Part shown: in pieces, positions 34,258-42,291 of the stretch | Numbering within the stretch: position 1 is the stretch's first letter | Layout: the number at the start of each line of letters is the position of its first letter | NCBI RefSeq assembly: GCF_004328075.1 | Contig: NZ_SJFN01000001.1 | Location: 243,819 to 307,818 of the forward strand | Reading direction: 5' to 3' | Length of the DNA stretch: 64,000 nt | Source: Siculibacillus lacustris | Lineage (GTDB): Bacteria; Pseudomonadota; Alphaproteobacteria; Rhizobiales; Ancalomicrobiaceae | Notes under the pieces: model-generated | What the model was told of the DNA's origin: nothing | Databases searched by the model: none | Seen by the model: only the letters and a program-made list of their open reading frames with translations | Translations under genes and position numbers: made by a program

Positions 34258-35867
34258 TCGACCGTCCCACGCTCGCCCCCTCCCCCGCCCTCGCCCGCTC
34301 GACCGGCGGCATGGTCACCAGCCCGCATGATCTCGCCAGCCGCGCCGGCGCCGAGGTCCTGGCGCGCGGCGGCAACGCCATCGAGGCGGCGATCGCCATC
34401 GGCGCGGTGCTGGCGGTGACCTATCCCCATTTCTGCGGGCTCGGCGGCGATGCGATCTGGATCGTCGCCGATCGCTCGGGCCGGCGGCGGGTGTTCTCGG
34501 CGATCGGTCAGGCGGCGGCGCACCCGCCGGCTGCCGATCCGATCCCGACCCGCGGGCCGCTCGCGGCGCTGACCTCGGCGGCGGTGGTCGACGGCTGGGG
34601 CCACGCGCTCGACTGGTCGGCGCGCCATTGGGGCGGCCGGGAGACGCTGGCGCGCCTGATCGAGCCGGCGATCGTCCTGGCCGAAGAGGGCTTCCCGGTG
34701 TCGCCGTCGCAGGCCTTCTGGCTCGATTTCCGCAAGGCCGAGACCGCCGGCTGGCCGGGCTTCGCCTCCGTTTTCGGGGCCGCGCACAGCACGGGGACGC
34801 CGTTCAGGCAACCGCAACTCGCCGAGACCCTGAAGGCGATCGCCGCCGAGGGGGCGCGCGGGTTCTACGAGGGGGCGCTGGCCCGGCGCATCGCCGCGGG
34901 GCTCGCGGCGGCCGGATCGCCGCTCGACGCCGCCGATCTCGCCGCCACGCGGACGCGCGAGGAGACGCCGCTGGCGCTCGACTACCGCGGCCTCACGCTG
35001 CTCGCCCCGCCGCCGCCCACGCAGGGCGTGACGACGCTGGGGATCATGGGGACGCTGGCGGCCTTCCCGATGGAGGCGATCGACGAAGGCGGGGCGGATT
35101 TCTACCATCTCTGCGTCGAGGCGGTGAAGGCGGCCTTCGACGACCGCCGCGGCCTCGCCGATCCCGATTTCGCGCCGCAGGCGGTCGAGGCGTGGCTGTC
35201 GGCGGGACGGCTCGCCGCCCATGCCGCCGGCATCGATCGTGACCGGGCGCGGCCGTGGCCGCCGAAGTTCCAGACCGGCGACACGGTGTTCCTCGCCGCC
35301 GCCGACGCGGAGGGCGGTGCGGTGTCGGTGCTGCAGAGCCTCTACTACGACTGGGGCAGCGGCGTGGTCGCCGGCGACACCGGCATCCTGTGGCAGAACC
35401 GCGGCGCCGCCTTCGGCCGCCGGCCCGACGATCCCAATCGGCTGGCGCCGGGCAAACGGCCGTTCTACACGCTGAACCCCGGTCTGGCGCTCGACGGGGA
35501 CCGGCCGCATCTCCTCTACGGCACGCAAGGGGCCGACGGCCAGCCGCAGACGCTCGCCGTGCTCTTGTCGCGGCTGATCGACCACCGCCTCGATCCCGCC
35601 GAGGCGCTGCGGCGGCCGCGCTTCCTGCTCGGCCGCACCTTCTCCGACGGGCGCGACACGCTGAAGATCGAAGTGGACGCCGGCGAAGCGGTGATCGCCG
35701 ACCTGATCCAGCGCGGCCATGAGGTGGCGCGACTGCCGGCGGGAAGCCCGCTCGCGGGTCAGGCCGGGGTGATCCGCATCGACGCCGACGGCAGCGTGAC
35801 CGGCGCCCACGATCCGCGCAGCGACGGCCGGGCGATCGGCGTCGACCGACCGGGAGCGCTGTCGTGA
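34254..35867 (+). CDS. Gamma-glutamyltransferase (Ntn-hydrolase) family protein
   Basis: 537 residues, starting in ATGA overlap with the flavin reductase gene. Large-subunit features are MVTSPHDLASRAGAEVLARG, GGNAIEAAIA and CGLGGDAIW. The autoprocessing site usually reads D-T-T-H-F. Here it is GDTVFLAAADAEG, with the candidate nucleophile Thr344 kept but the following Thr-His changed. Small-subunit blocks NRGAAF, PGKRPFYTLNPGLAL and TQGADGQPQ follow. No signal peptide is present, so it is cytoplasmic, unlike the periplasmic glutathione-degrading enzymes. It may act as an acylase or amidase on the substrate handled by the neighbouring amidohydrolase. The exact reaction is unknown. Confidence 0.84.
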   Translation: MIDRPTLAPSPALARSTGGMVTSPHDLASRAGAEVLARGGNAIEAAIAIGAVLAVTYPHFCGLGGDAIWIVADRSGRRRVFSAIGQAAAHPPAADPIPTRGPLAALTSAAVVDGWGHALDWSARHWGGRETLARLIEPAIVLAEEGFPVSPSQAFWLDFRKAETAGWPGFASVFGAAHSTGTPFRQPQLAETLKAIAAEGARGFYEGALARRIAAGLAAAGSPLDAADLAATRTREETPLALDYRGLTLLAPPPPTQGVTTLGIMGTLAAFPMEAIDEGGADFYHLCVEAVKAAFDDRRGLADPDFAPQAVEAWLSAGRLAAHAAGIDRDRARPWPPKFQTGDTVFLAAADAEGGAVSVLQSLYYDWGSGVVAGDTGILWQNRGAAFGRRPDDPNRLAPGKRPFYTLNPGLALDGDRPHLLYGTQGADGQPQTLAVLLSRLIDHRLDPAEALRRPRFLLGRTFSDGRDTLKIEVDAGEAVIADLIQRGHEVARLPAGSPLAGQAGVIRIDADGSVTGAHDPRSDGRAIGVDRPGALS

Positions 35868-37105
35868 GGGTCGATCTCCTGCTCCGGAACGCCCGGATCG
35901 CCGGCGCGGCCGGGCCGATCGACATCGCCGTGGTCGACGGCCGGATCGCCGCGCTCGCCCCGGACCTCGTCTGCGAGGCGGTCGAGAGCGAGGATCTCGG
36001 CGGCTGTTTCGCCTTCCCCGGCTTCGTCGAGACCCACATCCATCTCGACAAGGCCGGGATCCTCGGGCGCTGCCGGCTGTGCGAAGGCACGCTCGCCGAG
36101 GCGGTCGCCGAGACGGCGCGGGCCAAGGCGGGGTTCACCGAAGACGACGTCCATGCCCGCGCCTCACGGGTGGTCGCGGCGGCGATCCTCCACGGCACCA
36201 CGCGGATGCGCACCTTCGTCGAGGTCGATCCGCGGGTGGGTCTGCGCTCCCTCGCGGCGATCCGGCGGGTGCGCGACGACTTCGCCGGAGCGATCGATCT
36301 GGAGATCTGCGCCTTCGCGCAAGAAGGCCTGACGCAGGAGCCCGAAACCGAGCGGCTGCTCGATGCGGCCCTCGCCGCCGGCGCCGATCTGATCGGCGGC
36401 TGTCCCTATACCGACCCCGATCCGGACGGCCACATCATCAGGATCTTCGCGCTGGCGCGACGCCACGGGGTCGACGTCGATTTTCACCTCGATTTCGATC
36501 TCGATCCGTCGTGGTCGCATCTGCCACAGGTGATCGCCGAGACCGAGCGGAACGGCTGGGGCGGGCGGGTGACGGTCGGCCACGTCACCAAACTGGCGAT
36601 GGCGGCCCAGGACGAGGTGGAGGCCACCGCCCGCCGCCTCGCGGAGGCCGGGGTGGCGCTGACGGTGTTGCCGGCGACCGACCTGTTCCTGACCGGCCGC
36701 GACCTCGATCGCGCCCGGCCGCGCGGGGTGGCGCCGGCCCACCTCCTGGCGGCGGCCGGGGTGGTGACGTCGATCGCCACCAACAACGTCTCGAACCCGT
36801 TCACGCCCTATGGCGACGCCTCGCTGCTGCGGATGGCCAATCTCTACGCCAATGTCGCGCAGCTCGCCTCCGACGACGATCTCGCCGGCGTCTTCGACAT
36901 GGTCGGGGCGAGCGCGGCGAAGCTGGTGCGGCAGGACTGGGGGCTCAGGGTCGGCGGGCCGGCCGACGTGGTGGTGCTCGACGCGCCCGATGCGGTGACC
37001 GCGCTGCGCGAGATCGCCCCGACCGTGGCGGGGTGGAAACGCGGCCGCAAGAGCTTCGAACGGCCGCGGGCGCGGCTGTTGCCGGGCGCCGGCGATCGGC
37101 GGTGA
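35864..37105 (+). CDS. Cytosine-deaminase-like amidohydrolase
   Basis: 413 residues from a GTG that overlaps the previous stop (GTGA). It is a TIM-barrel amidohydrolase: VETHIHLDK (His58, His60), DVDFHLDFDLDP, VTVGHVTKL and a final NNVSNPFTPYGDASLLRMANL. In E. coli CodA the last region is HDDVFDPW and supplies the metal-binding Asp. Here both Asp positions are Asn, so the chemistry may differ or the metal site may be completed otherwise. Candidate substrates are pyrimidines, hydantoin-like rings or N-acyl compounds. Translational coupling to the gamma-glutamyltransferase-like gene indicates consecutive steps in one pathway. Confidence 0.84.
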   Translation: MRVDLLLRNARIAGAAGPIDIAVVDGRIAALAPDLVCEAVESEDLGGCFAFPGFVETHIHLDKAGILGRCRLCEGTLAEAVAETARAKAGFTEDDVHARASRVVAAAILHGTTRMRTFVEVDPRVGLRSLAAIRRVRDDFAGAIDLEICAFAQEGLTQEPETERLLDAALAAGADLIGGCPYTDPDPDGHIIRIFALARRHGVDVDFHLDFDLDPSWSHLPQVIAETERNGWGGRVTVGHVTKLAMAAQDEVEATARRLAEAGVALTVLPATDLFLTGRDLDRARPRGVAPAHLLAAAGVVTSIATNNVSNPFTPYGDASLLRMANLYANVAQLASDDDLAGVFDMVGASAAKLVRQDWGLRVGGPADVVVLDAPDAVTALREIAPTVAGWKRGRKSFERPRARLLPGAGDRR

Positions 37106-37260
37106 ACGCCGCTCGACGCGGCGCCGTCGCGCGGACGTGAAGAGACAGCGCCGCGGGAACGCGTCAGAAGCAACACCCGGCGCGCCCTCGCCCGCGCCGG
37201 ATCGCGGCGGGCGTCTCGCACGCCCGGCAGTCGCTCGGCGACGGAACGGAGACCTCTGCC

Positions 37261-38241
37261 ATGGTGGCCTTGTCCATTCTCGATCTCGTCCGGGTGACCG
37301 AGGCGGTCGATGCGCGCGGCGCCCTCGACAATGCCCGCGACCTCGCGGCCAAGGCGGACGACTGGGGCTACACCCGCTTCTGGGTCGCCGAACATCACAA
37401 CATGCCGGGCATCGCCAGCGCCGCCACCGCCGTGGTGATCGCCCACATCGCCGCGGGGTCCCGCCGCATCCGGGTCGGGGCCGGCGGCATCATGCTGCCC
37501 AACCATGCGCCGATCGTCGTCGCCGAGCAGTTCGGCACGCTCGCCCGCCTCTTCCCCGACCGCATCGACCTCGGCCTCGGGCGGGCGCCCGGCACCGATC
37601 CGGTCACCGTGCGGGCGCTCCGGCGCAGCCTCGAGAGCAGCGAGCAGTTCCCCCAGGACGTGTTGGAGCTGCAGGCCTATTTCGCGCCGGTCGGGCCGGG
37701 CCAGCGGGTCCAGGCGGTGCCGGCGGCGGGCACCGAGGTGCCGCTGTGGATCCTCGGCTCGAGCACCTATGGCGCGATGCTCGCCGCCCAGCTCGGCCTG
37801 CCCTATGCCTTCGCCTCGCATTTCGCGCCGGCGCAATTGCAGGCGGCGCTCGACCTCTATCGCGGCCGCTTTCGGCCGTCGGAGCAGGCGGCAAAGCCCC
37901 ATGCGATGATTGGCGTCAACGTCATCGCCGCGGCGACCGACGCCGAGGCGCGGCGTCTGGCGACCACCCAGCAGATGGCGGTGACCGACATCTTCCGGGG
38001 AACGCGCGGGCTGAGCCGGGCGCCGATCGACGACATCGACACCTATTGGACACCGACCGAGAAGGCCCAGGCGCAGAACTGGCTCTCGTGTTCGGTGATC
38101 GGATCGCCCGACACGGTGCGGGCCGGCATCGCCGCACTGGTCGCCGAGACCGGTGCCGACGAGCTGATGATCGTCTCCGACGTGTTCGATCACGCCGCAC
38201 GGCTGCGCTCCTACGAGCTGATCGCCGCCGCGGTCGGTTGA
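37261..38241 (+). CDS. Luciferase-like (LLM) flavin-dependent oxidoreductase
   Basis: 326 residues, YhbW-like group of the bacterial luciferase family: [78 protein letters not shown] and [20 protein letters not shown]. It is a cytoplasmic FMN-dependent monooxygenase or related enzyme with the TIM-barrel fold. It lies 155 bases after the amidohydrolase on the same strand, and the flavin reductase that could feed it FMNH2 opens the cluster at 33589. The combination resembles flavin-dependent ring-opening systems such as Rut in logic, not in gene order. The substrate is unknown. Confidence 0.87.
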   Translation: MVALSILDLVRVTEAVDARGALDNARDLAAKADDWGYTRFWVAEHHNMPGIASAATAVVIAHIAAGSRRIRVGAGGIMLPNHAPIVVAEQFGTLARLFPDRIDLGLGRAPGTDPVTVRALRRSLESSEQFPQDVLELQAYFAPVGPGQRVQAVPAAGTEVPLWILGSSTYGAMLAAQLGLPYAFASHFAPAQLQAALDLYRGRFRPSEQAAKPHAMIGVNVIAAATDAEARRLATTQQMAVTDIFRGTRGLSRAPIDDIDTYWTPTEKAQAQNWLSCSVIGSPDTVRAGIAALVAETGADELMIVSDVFDHAARLRSYELIAAAVG

Positions 38242-38257
38242 CGGACGCCCCGCAGCG

Positions 38258-39316
38258 TCAGGTCATGCGGCCGCGGGCCACCACCGGCCAGACCGCGGTT
38301 CCGCCGGGGGCGCCCAGCACATGGACGGCGTCGACCATGTTCGACACCACGCAGGCGTGGTTGGGGACGATGCGCAGACGATCGCCGACCGCGAGCCCCA
38401 AGGGGCCGTCGGCGACGATCCGGCCGTGTTCCTCGGAGAGCTGGTCGATGCGCAGATCGGGCCGGCCGAGGACGTGGCCGTGGCCGGTCAGGCCGAACAG
38501 GTCGGAGGTCAGGATCTTGCTGCCGGCGTCGACGATGGCCCGCGACGCGTCCGGCACCGAGACCACGGTGGCGTGCACGGTCAGCGCACAGTCGTCCCAG
38601 CCGCACACGCCCCGCTCGACCAGCGACCGGTCGTTGTAGACATAGGTGCCCGGCCGATGCTCGGTGACCACGGCCACCTCGTGGGCGCGGAACATGTCGG
38701 GCGAGCCGCCCGAGGAGACCACCGCGACGGGCAGACCGGCGGCGTCGATCAATCGCGCGGCCTCCGCCAGGAAGGCCTGGACCGCGGCGCCGCCGCCGGC
38801 CGGCGGGTAGGTCATCAGCCCGCCGAAGGTCAGGCCGGGCGCGCCGGCAATCGCCAGCGCGAGGTCGCGGGCCCGTTCGGGCGAGCCGACGCCGCAGCGC
38901 CGGGCGCCGGTGTCGCATTCGACCAGCACGGTCAGCGGCTGCGGGGCGTCGGCGAAAGCTCCGGCGAGGCCGGCGATCACCTCAGGCCCGTCGGCGACCA
39001 CCGACAGGCGGACCCGGCCGGCCAGAGCGCGCAAGCGGGCGAGCTTGTCGGCACCGACGATGTCGTAGGTGATGAAGACGTCGCGGATCGCCGGGCTGGC
39101 GTCGATCATCGCCTCGGCCTCGGCGATCTTCTGGCAGGTGAGGCCGATCGCCCCGGCGGCGAGCTGGCGCTCGGCGATCGCCGGAATCTTGTGGGTCTTG
39201 ATGTGCGGGCGGACGGCGAGGCCATGAGCGTCGGCATAGGCCTGGAAACGGCGGATGTTGGCCTCGACCACGGCCAAATCGATCACGACGCAGGGCGTCG
39301 AGAAACTCTCGTCCAC
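38258..39316 (-). CDS. PLP-dependent D-threonine aldolase / D-serine dehydratase-like enzyme
   Basis: 352 residues. Alanine-racemase-like N-terminal barrel with the PLP lysine in VRPHIKTHK (about residue 40) and VVSSGGSPDMF. C-terminal domain with the metal-ligand motif IVPNHACVVSN typical of the DSD1/D-threonine aldolase family. These enzymes act on D-3-hydroxy amino acids, splitting D-threonine to glycine and acetaldehyde or dehydrating D-serine. It is convergent with the luciferase-like gene (16 bases between stops) and 86 bases downstream of a DeoR regulator on the same strand. It may be cotranscribed with that regulator. The relation to either neighbouring pathway is not evident. Confidence 0.86.
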   Translation of the reverse strand: MDESFSTPCVVIDLAVVEANIRRFQAYADAHGLAVRPHIKTHKIPAIAERQLAAGAIGLTCQKIAEAEAMIDASPAIRDVFITYDIVGADKLARLRALAGRVRLSVVADGPEVIAGLAGAFADAPQPLTVLVECDTGARRCGVGSPERARDLALAIAGAPGLTFGGLMTYPPAGGGAAVQAFLAEAARLIDAAGLPVAVVSSGGSPDMFRAHEVAVVTEHRPGTYVYNDRSLVERGVCGWDDCALTVHATVVSVPDASRAIVDAGSKILTSDLFGLTGHGHVLGRPDLRIDQLSEEHGRIVADGPLGLAVGDRLRIVPNHACVVSNMVDAVHVLGAPGGTAVWPVVARGRMT

Positions 39317-39402
39317 GTTTGTCTCTCCTCGATCGACGCGCCGCGCGGCCCTTCGCCGCGATATGAGCGCGGCGCGGCGCAGCCGTCAAACCGGGAGTCG
39401 GC

Positions 39403-40167
39403 TCACGGGGTGACGAGGCGGATGCCGCGGTCCTCGAAGAGGCGGCGGGTCTCGAAATCGACGGCGTCGGTGACGATCGCGTCGAAGGCGTCGACGTCGG
39501 CGAAATAGGCCGAGCGGACCTTGCCGAACTTGCTCGAGTCGACGACCAGATAGGTCGCCAGCGCCTTGCGCATCGCCTCCTGCTTGAAGCCGACCTCGTG
39601 GAAGTTCGAGCAGCTGACGCCGTGCGCCGGATGGACGCCGCCGGCGCTGAGGAAGGCCTTGTTGATGCCGATCCGGCGAAAATGCTCGAGCGCCTCGGGG
39701 CTGTCGAAGGAGGCGCTGGAGCGGTGATAGACGCCGCCGAGCAGGACCAGCTTGATCTGCTCGAAGCGGCGGACGACGTCGGCGATGTTCAGCGAGTAAC
39801 AGACCACCGTCAGGTCCTTGGCGTCGGCGAGGCGGCGGGCGAGATGGGGCGTCGTCGTGCCGCAGTCGATGAACACGGTATCGCCCGGCTCCAGGAAGCC
39901 GACCGCCCGCTCGCAGGCGATCTTCTTGTTGCTGGAATGGGATTCGCGCTCGCGGTCGAGGACGTAACCGGTGCCGCTGCCGTTGCCCTGGGCACCGATG
40001 ATGTGACCGCCGTAACAACTGAAGCGCTCGGGATGGGCCGCCACGTCGCGGCGGACGGTCATTTCCGAGACCTCCAGCAGGCTCGCCGCATCGGCGAGGC
40101 GCAGCGACCCGAAACTGTCGAGGGCGTCCGAAATCCGGTCCAGGCGCTGGGTCCGACGATCGTTCAT
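39403..40167 (-). CDS. DeoR-family repressor of the deoxyribose-type locus
   Basis: 254 residues from ATG 40167; the frame extends upstream without conserved sequence. HTH_DeoR at the N-terminus: QRLDRISDALDSFGSLRLADAA and VSEMTVRRDVAAHPERFSCYGGHI. Sensor domain with VFIDCGTTTPHLARRLA, CYSLNIADVV, LLGGVYH, FLSAGGVHPAHGVSCSNFHE and VVDSSKFGKV. It is divergent from deoC and most likely controls deoC and the following ABC transporter and kinase genes, as DeoR/DeoQ do in enterobacteria. The effector would be deoxyribose 5-phosphate or a related sugar phosphate; that is inference from the neighbours. Confidence 0.9.
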   Translation of the reverse strand: MNDRRTQRLDRISDALDSFGSLRLADAASLLEVSEMTVRRDVAAHPERFSCYGGHIIGAQGNGSGTGYVLDRERESHSSNKKIACERAVGFLEPGDTVFIDCGTTTPHLARRLADAKDLTVVCYSLNIADVVRRFEQIKLVLLGGVYHRSSASFDSPEALEHFRRIGINKAFLSAGGVHPAHGVSCSNFHEVGFKQEAMRKALATYLVVDSSKFGKVRSAYFADVDAFDAIVTDAVDFETRRLFEDRGIRLVTP

Positions 40168-40413
40168 GGCAAGTTCGGCCCTCTCGACCGAGGCCCCTCG
40201 CGACGCGAGGGACGGATGACGGTGACACGGGGTGCGTACGGCGGGCGCGGCGGGGCGGGGCGGCACGAGGGCGATGGAGCTCCTCAGAGTGAAATTCGAC
40301 GGTCACGGCGCTGATATGTTCATGACGCCTATCCACCATAATGTGATCCTGCTAACATCGCTAGTGACACAAGGAACAAGTACACCGTTCTCACGCGGTC
40401 GCCGGAGCGAATC
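40168..40413. promoter_or_regulatory. Divergent regulatory region deoR / deoC
   Basis: 246 bases. About 40305-40390 is AT-rich and lies upstream of deoC; it should contain the deoC promoter and the repressor sites. A hairpin CCCTCGCG-A-CGCGAGGG lies at 40197-40213, close to the repressor start. I could not define a repeated operator with confidence. Confidence 0.35.
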
Positions 40414-41067
40414 ATGGACACGGTCGCCAACCTCCATTCCGTCATCGATCATACGATTCTGCGCCCGGATGCCCAGCGCGCCGAGGTCCTGCGCTTCTGC
40501 GCGGAGGCCCGCGCGCACGCGTTCTTCTCGGTCTGCGTCAACCCGGTGTGGATCCCGGTGGTCGCAGCGGCGCTGGCCGGCAGCGAGGTCGCGACCTGCT
40601 CGGTGATCGGCTTCCCGCTCGGGGCGATCCCGACCCCGGTCAAGGCGGCGGAAGCCGCCTGGGTGGTCGCCGCCGGCGCGACCGAGGTCGACATGGTGAT
40701 CGACATCGGCGCCCTGAAGGACGGCGATCTGGTCCAGGTCCAGGCCGACATCGCCGCGGTCAAGGCGGCCTGCGGGCCGGCGCTGCTCAAGGTGATCATC
40801 GAGACCTGCCTGCTCAGCGACGCCGAGAAGGTCGCGGCCTGCCACTGCGCGGTGGCCGCCGGGGCGAACTTCGTCAAGACCTCCACCGGTTTTTCGACCG
40901 GTGGCGCCACCGTCGCCGACGTCGCCCTGATGCGCGCCACGGTCGGACCGACCATCGGAGTCAAGGCTTCGGGCGGCATCCGCACCCGGGCCGACGCGCT
41001 GGCGATGCTCGCCGCCGGTGCTTCGCGGATCGGCGCCAGCGCCGGCCTCAAGATCATCTCGGAGTGA
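40414..41067 (+). CDS. deoC: Deoxyribose-phosphate aldolase DeoC
   Basis: 217 residues, TIM-barrel class I aldolase. The Schiff-base lysine is Lys155 in [10 protein letters not shown]. The supporting residues are Asp93 in EVDMVIDIG and Lys184 in [11 protein letters not shown]. It cleaves 2-deoxy-D-ribose 5-phosphate to glyceraldehyde 3-phosphate and acetaldehyde. As first gene of a plus-strand set with an ABC sugar importer, a DUF4432 protein and a ribokinase-family kinase, it completes a pathway for free deoxyribose: import, phosphorylation, cleavage. There is no nucleoside phosphorylase (deoA/deoD) in the locus, which argues against a nucleoside-salvage role. Confidence 0.95.
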   Translation: MDTVANLHSVIDHTILRPDAQRAEVLRFCAEARAHAFFSVCVNPVWIPVVAAALAGSEVATCSVIGFPLGAIPTPVKAAEAAWVVAAGATEVDMVIDIGALKDGDLVQVQADIAAVKAACGPALLKVIIETCLLSDAEKVAACHCAVAAGANFVKTSTGFSTGGATVADVALMRATVGPTIGVKASGGIRTRADALAMLAAGASRIGASAGLKIISE

Positions 41068-41144
41068 GGGAGGGCCAGATCACCGAGACCTGACGGACGA
41101 CCAAAAAACCAAGAACATCACCAGGGACTGAAACGTAAAGGAAA

Positions 41145-42203
41145 ATGGCCATGAAGAAGCTGTTCGCCACGATCTTGACGGTTGCGACTCTCGCCGCCGG
41201 TGCGGCGTTCGCCGCAGGAAACGGCCCAATCGACACCTCCGCCGTGCGCAAGGACATCACCGCCACCGCCGCCGGCAAGAAGTTCACCATCGCCACCGTG
41301 GTCAAGGTCGACGGCATCGCCTGGTTCGACCGCATGCGCGACGGAATCAAGCAGTACAAGGCCGACACCGGCCACGACACCTGGATGCTCGGACCGAGCC
41401 AGGCCGACGCCGCGGCGCAGGTGCAGATCATCGAGAGCCTGATCGCGCAAGGGGTGGACGCCATCTGCGTCGTGCCGTTCTCGGTAGAAGCGGTCGAGCC
41501 GGTGCTGAAGAAGGCCCGCGATCGCGGCATCATCGTCGTCGCCCACGAAGCCTCCAACATCAAGAACGTCGACTTCGTGCTCGAAGCGTTCGACAACAAG
41601 GCCTATGGCGCCAAGTTGATGGAAGTGCTCGGCAAGGCGATGGGCGGCGAAGGCAAGTACGTCGCCACCGTCGGCTCGCTGACCTCCAAGTCGCAGAACG
41701 AATGGATCGACGGCGGCGTCGAATACCAGAAGGCGCATTTCCCCAAGATGCAGCAGGTCACGACTCGGCTCGAGACCTATGACGACGCCAACACGGACTA
41801 CACCAAGCTCAAGGAAGTGCTGACCACCTATCCGGATCTCAAGGGCGTGCTCGGCGGACCGATGCCGACCTCGGCCGGCGCCGGTCGTCTGGTCGCCGAA
41901 CGCGGCCTCAACGGCAAGCTGTTCTTCGCCGGTACGGGCCTGGTCTCGGTCGCCGGTCAGTATCTGAAGAACGACAACATCCAGTACATCCAGTTCTGGG
42001 ATCCGGCGGTCGCCGGCTATGCCATGAACGTCGTCGCCACCCTGGCGCTCGAGAAGAAGGGCGGCGAGGTCAAGGCCGGCGCCAACCTCGGCCTGCCCGG
42101 CTACACCAACCTGCTCGCGCCGGTCGCGGGCCAGCCGAACCTGCTCTACGGGGCCGGTTGGGTCGGCGTGACCAAGGCCAACATGGGCGACTACAACTTC
42201 TGA
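41145..42203 (+). CDS. Sugar ABC transporter binding protein (probably deoxyribose)
   Basis: 352 residues. Signal peptide MAMKKLFATILTVATLAAG with cleavage near AFA|AGN. The mature part is a type I periplasmic binding protein of the ribose/AI-2/rhamnose class: TIATVVKVDGIAWFDRMRDG, AQVQIIESLIAQGVDAICVV and VAHEASNIKNVDF. The ATG at 41145 is very close to AAAGGA; the ATG two codons later (41151) has a better spacing and may be used instead. It lies 77 bases after deoC. A stable hairpin follows the stop (42221-42243), as often seen after binding-protein genes. Substrate inferred from the deoC and kinase neighbours. Confidence 0.87.
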   Translation: MAMKKLFATILTVATLAAGAAFAAGNGPIDTSAVRKDITATAAGKKFTIATVVKVDGIAWFDRMRDGIKQYKADTGHDTWMLGPSQADAAAQVQIIESLIAQGVDAICVVPFSVEAVEPVLKKARDRGIIVVAHEASNIKNVDFVLEAFDNKAYGAKLMEVLGKAMGGEGKYVATVGSLTSKSQNEWIDGGVEYQKAHFPKMQQVTTRLETYDDANTDYTKLKEVLTTYPDLKGVLGGPMPTSAGAGRLVAERGLNGKLFFAGTGLVSVAGQYLKNDNIQYIQFWDPAVAGYAMNVVATLALEKKGGEVKAGANLGLPGYTNLLAPVAGQPNLLYGAGWVGVTKANMGDYNF

Positions 42204-42220
42204 TCCGCCCTGCCGGCAAC

Positions 42221-42243
42221 GAGGGTGCCGTTTCGGCACCCTC
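42221..42243 (+). repeat. Intercistronic hairpin after the binding-protein gene
   Basis: Perfect 10-base arms GAGGGTGCCG and CGGCACCCTC with a TTT loop, 17 bases after the stop. It probably stabilises the upstream message or partly attenuates the permease part of the operon. Confidence 0.55.
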
Positions 42244-42291
42244 GACGTCGCGCGCGGCCTCGCCTCTCCGAAACCCGAGCGGATCGCCCCC

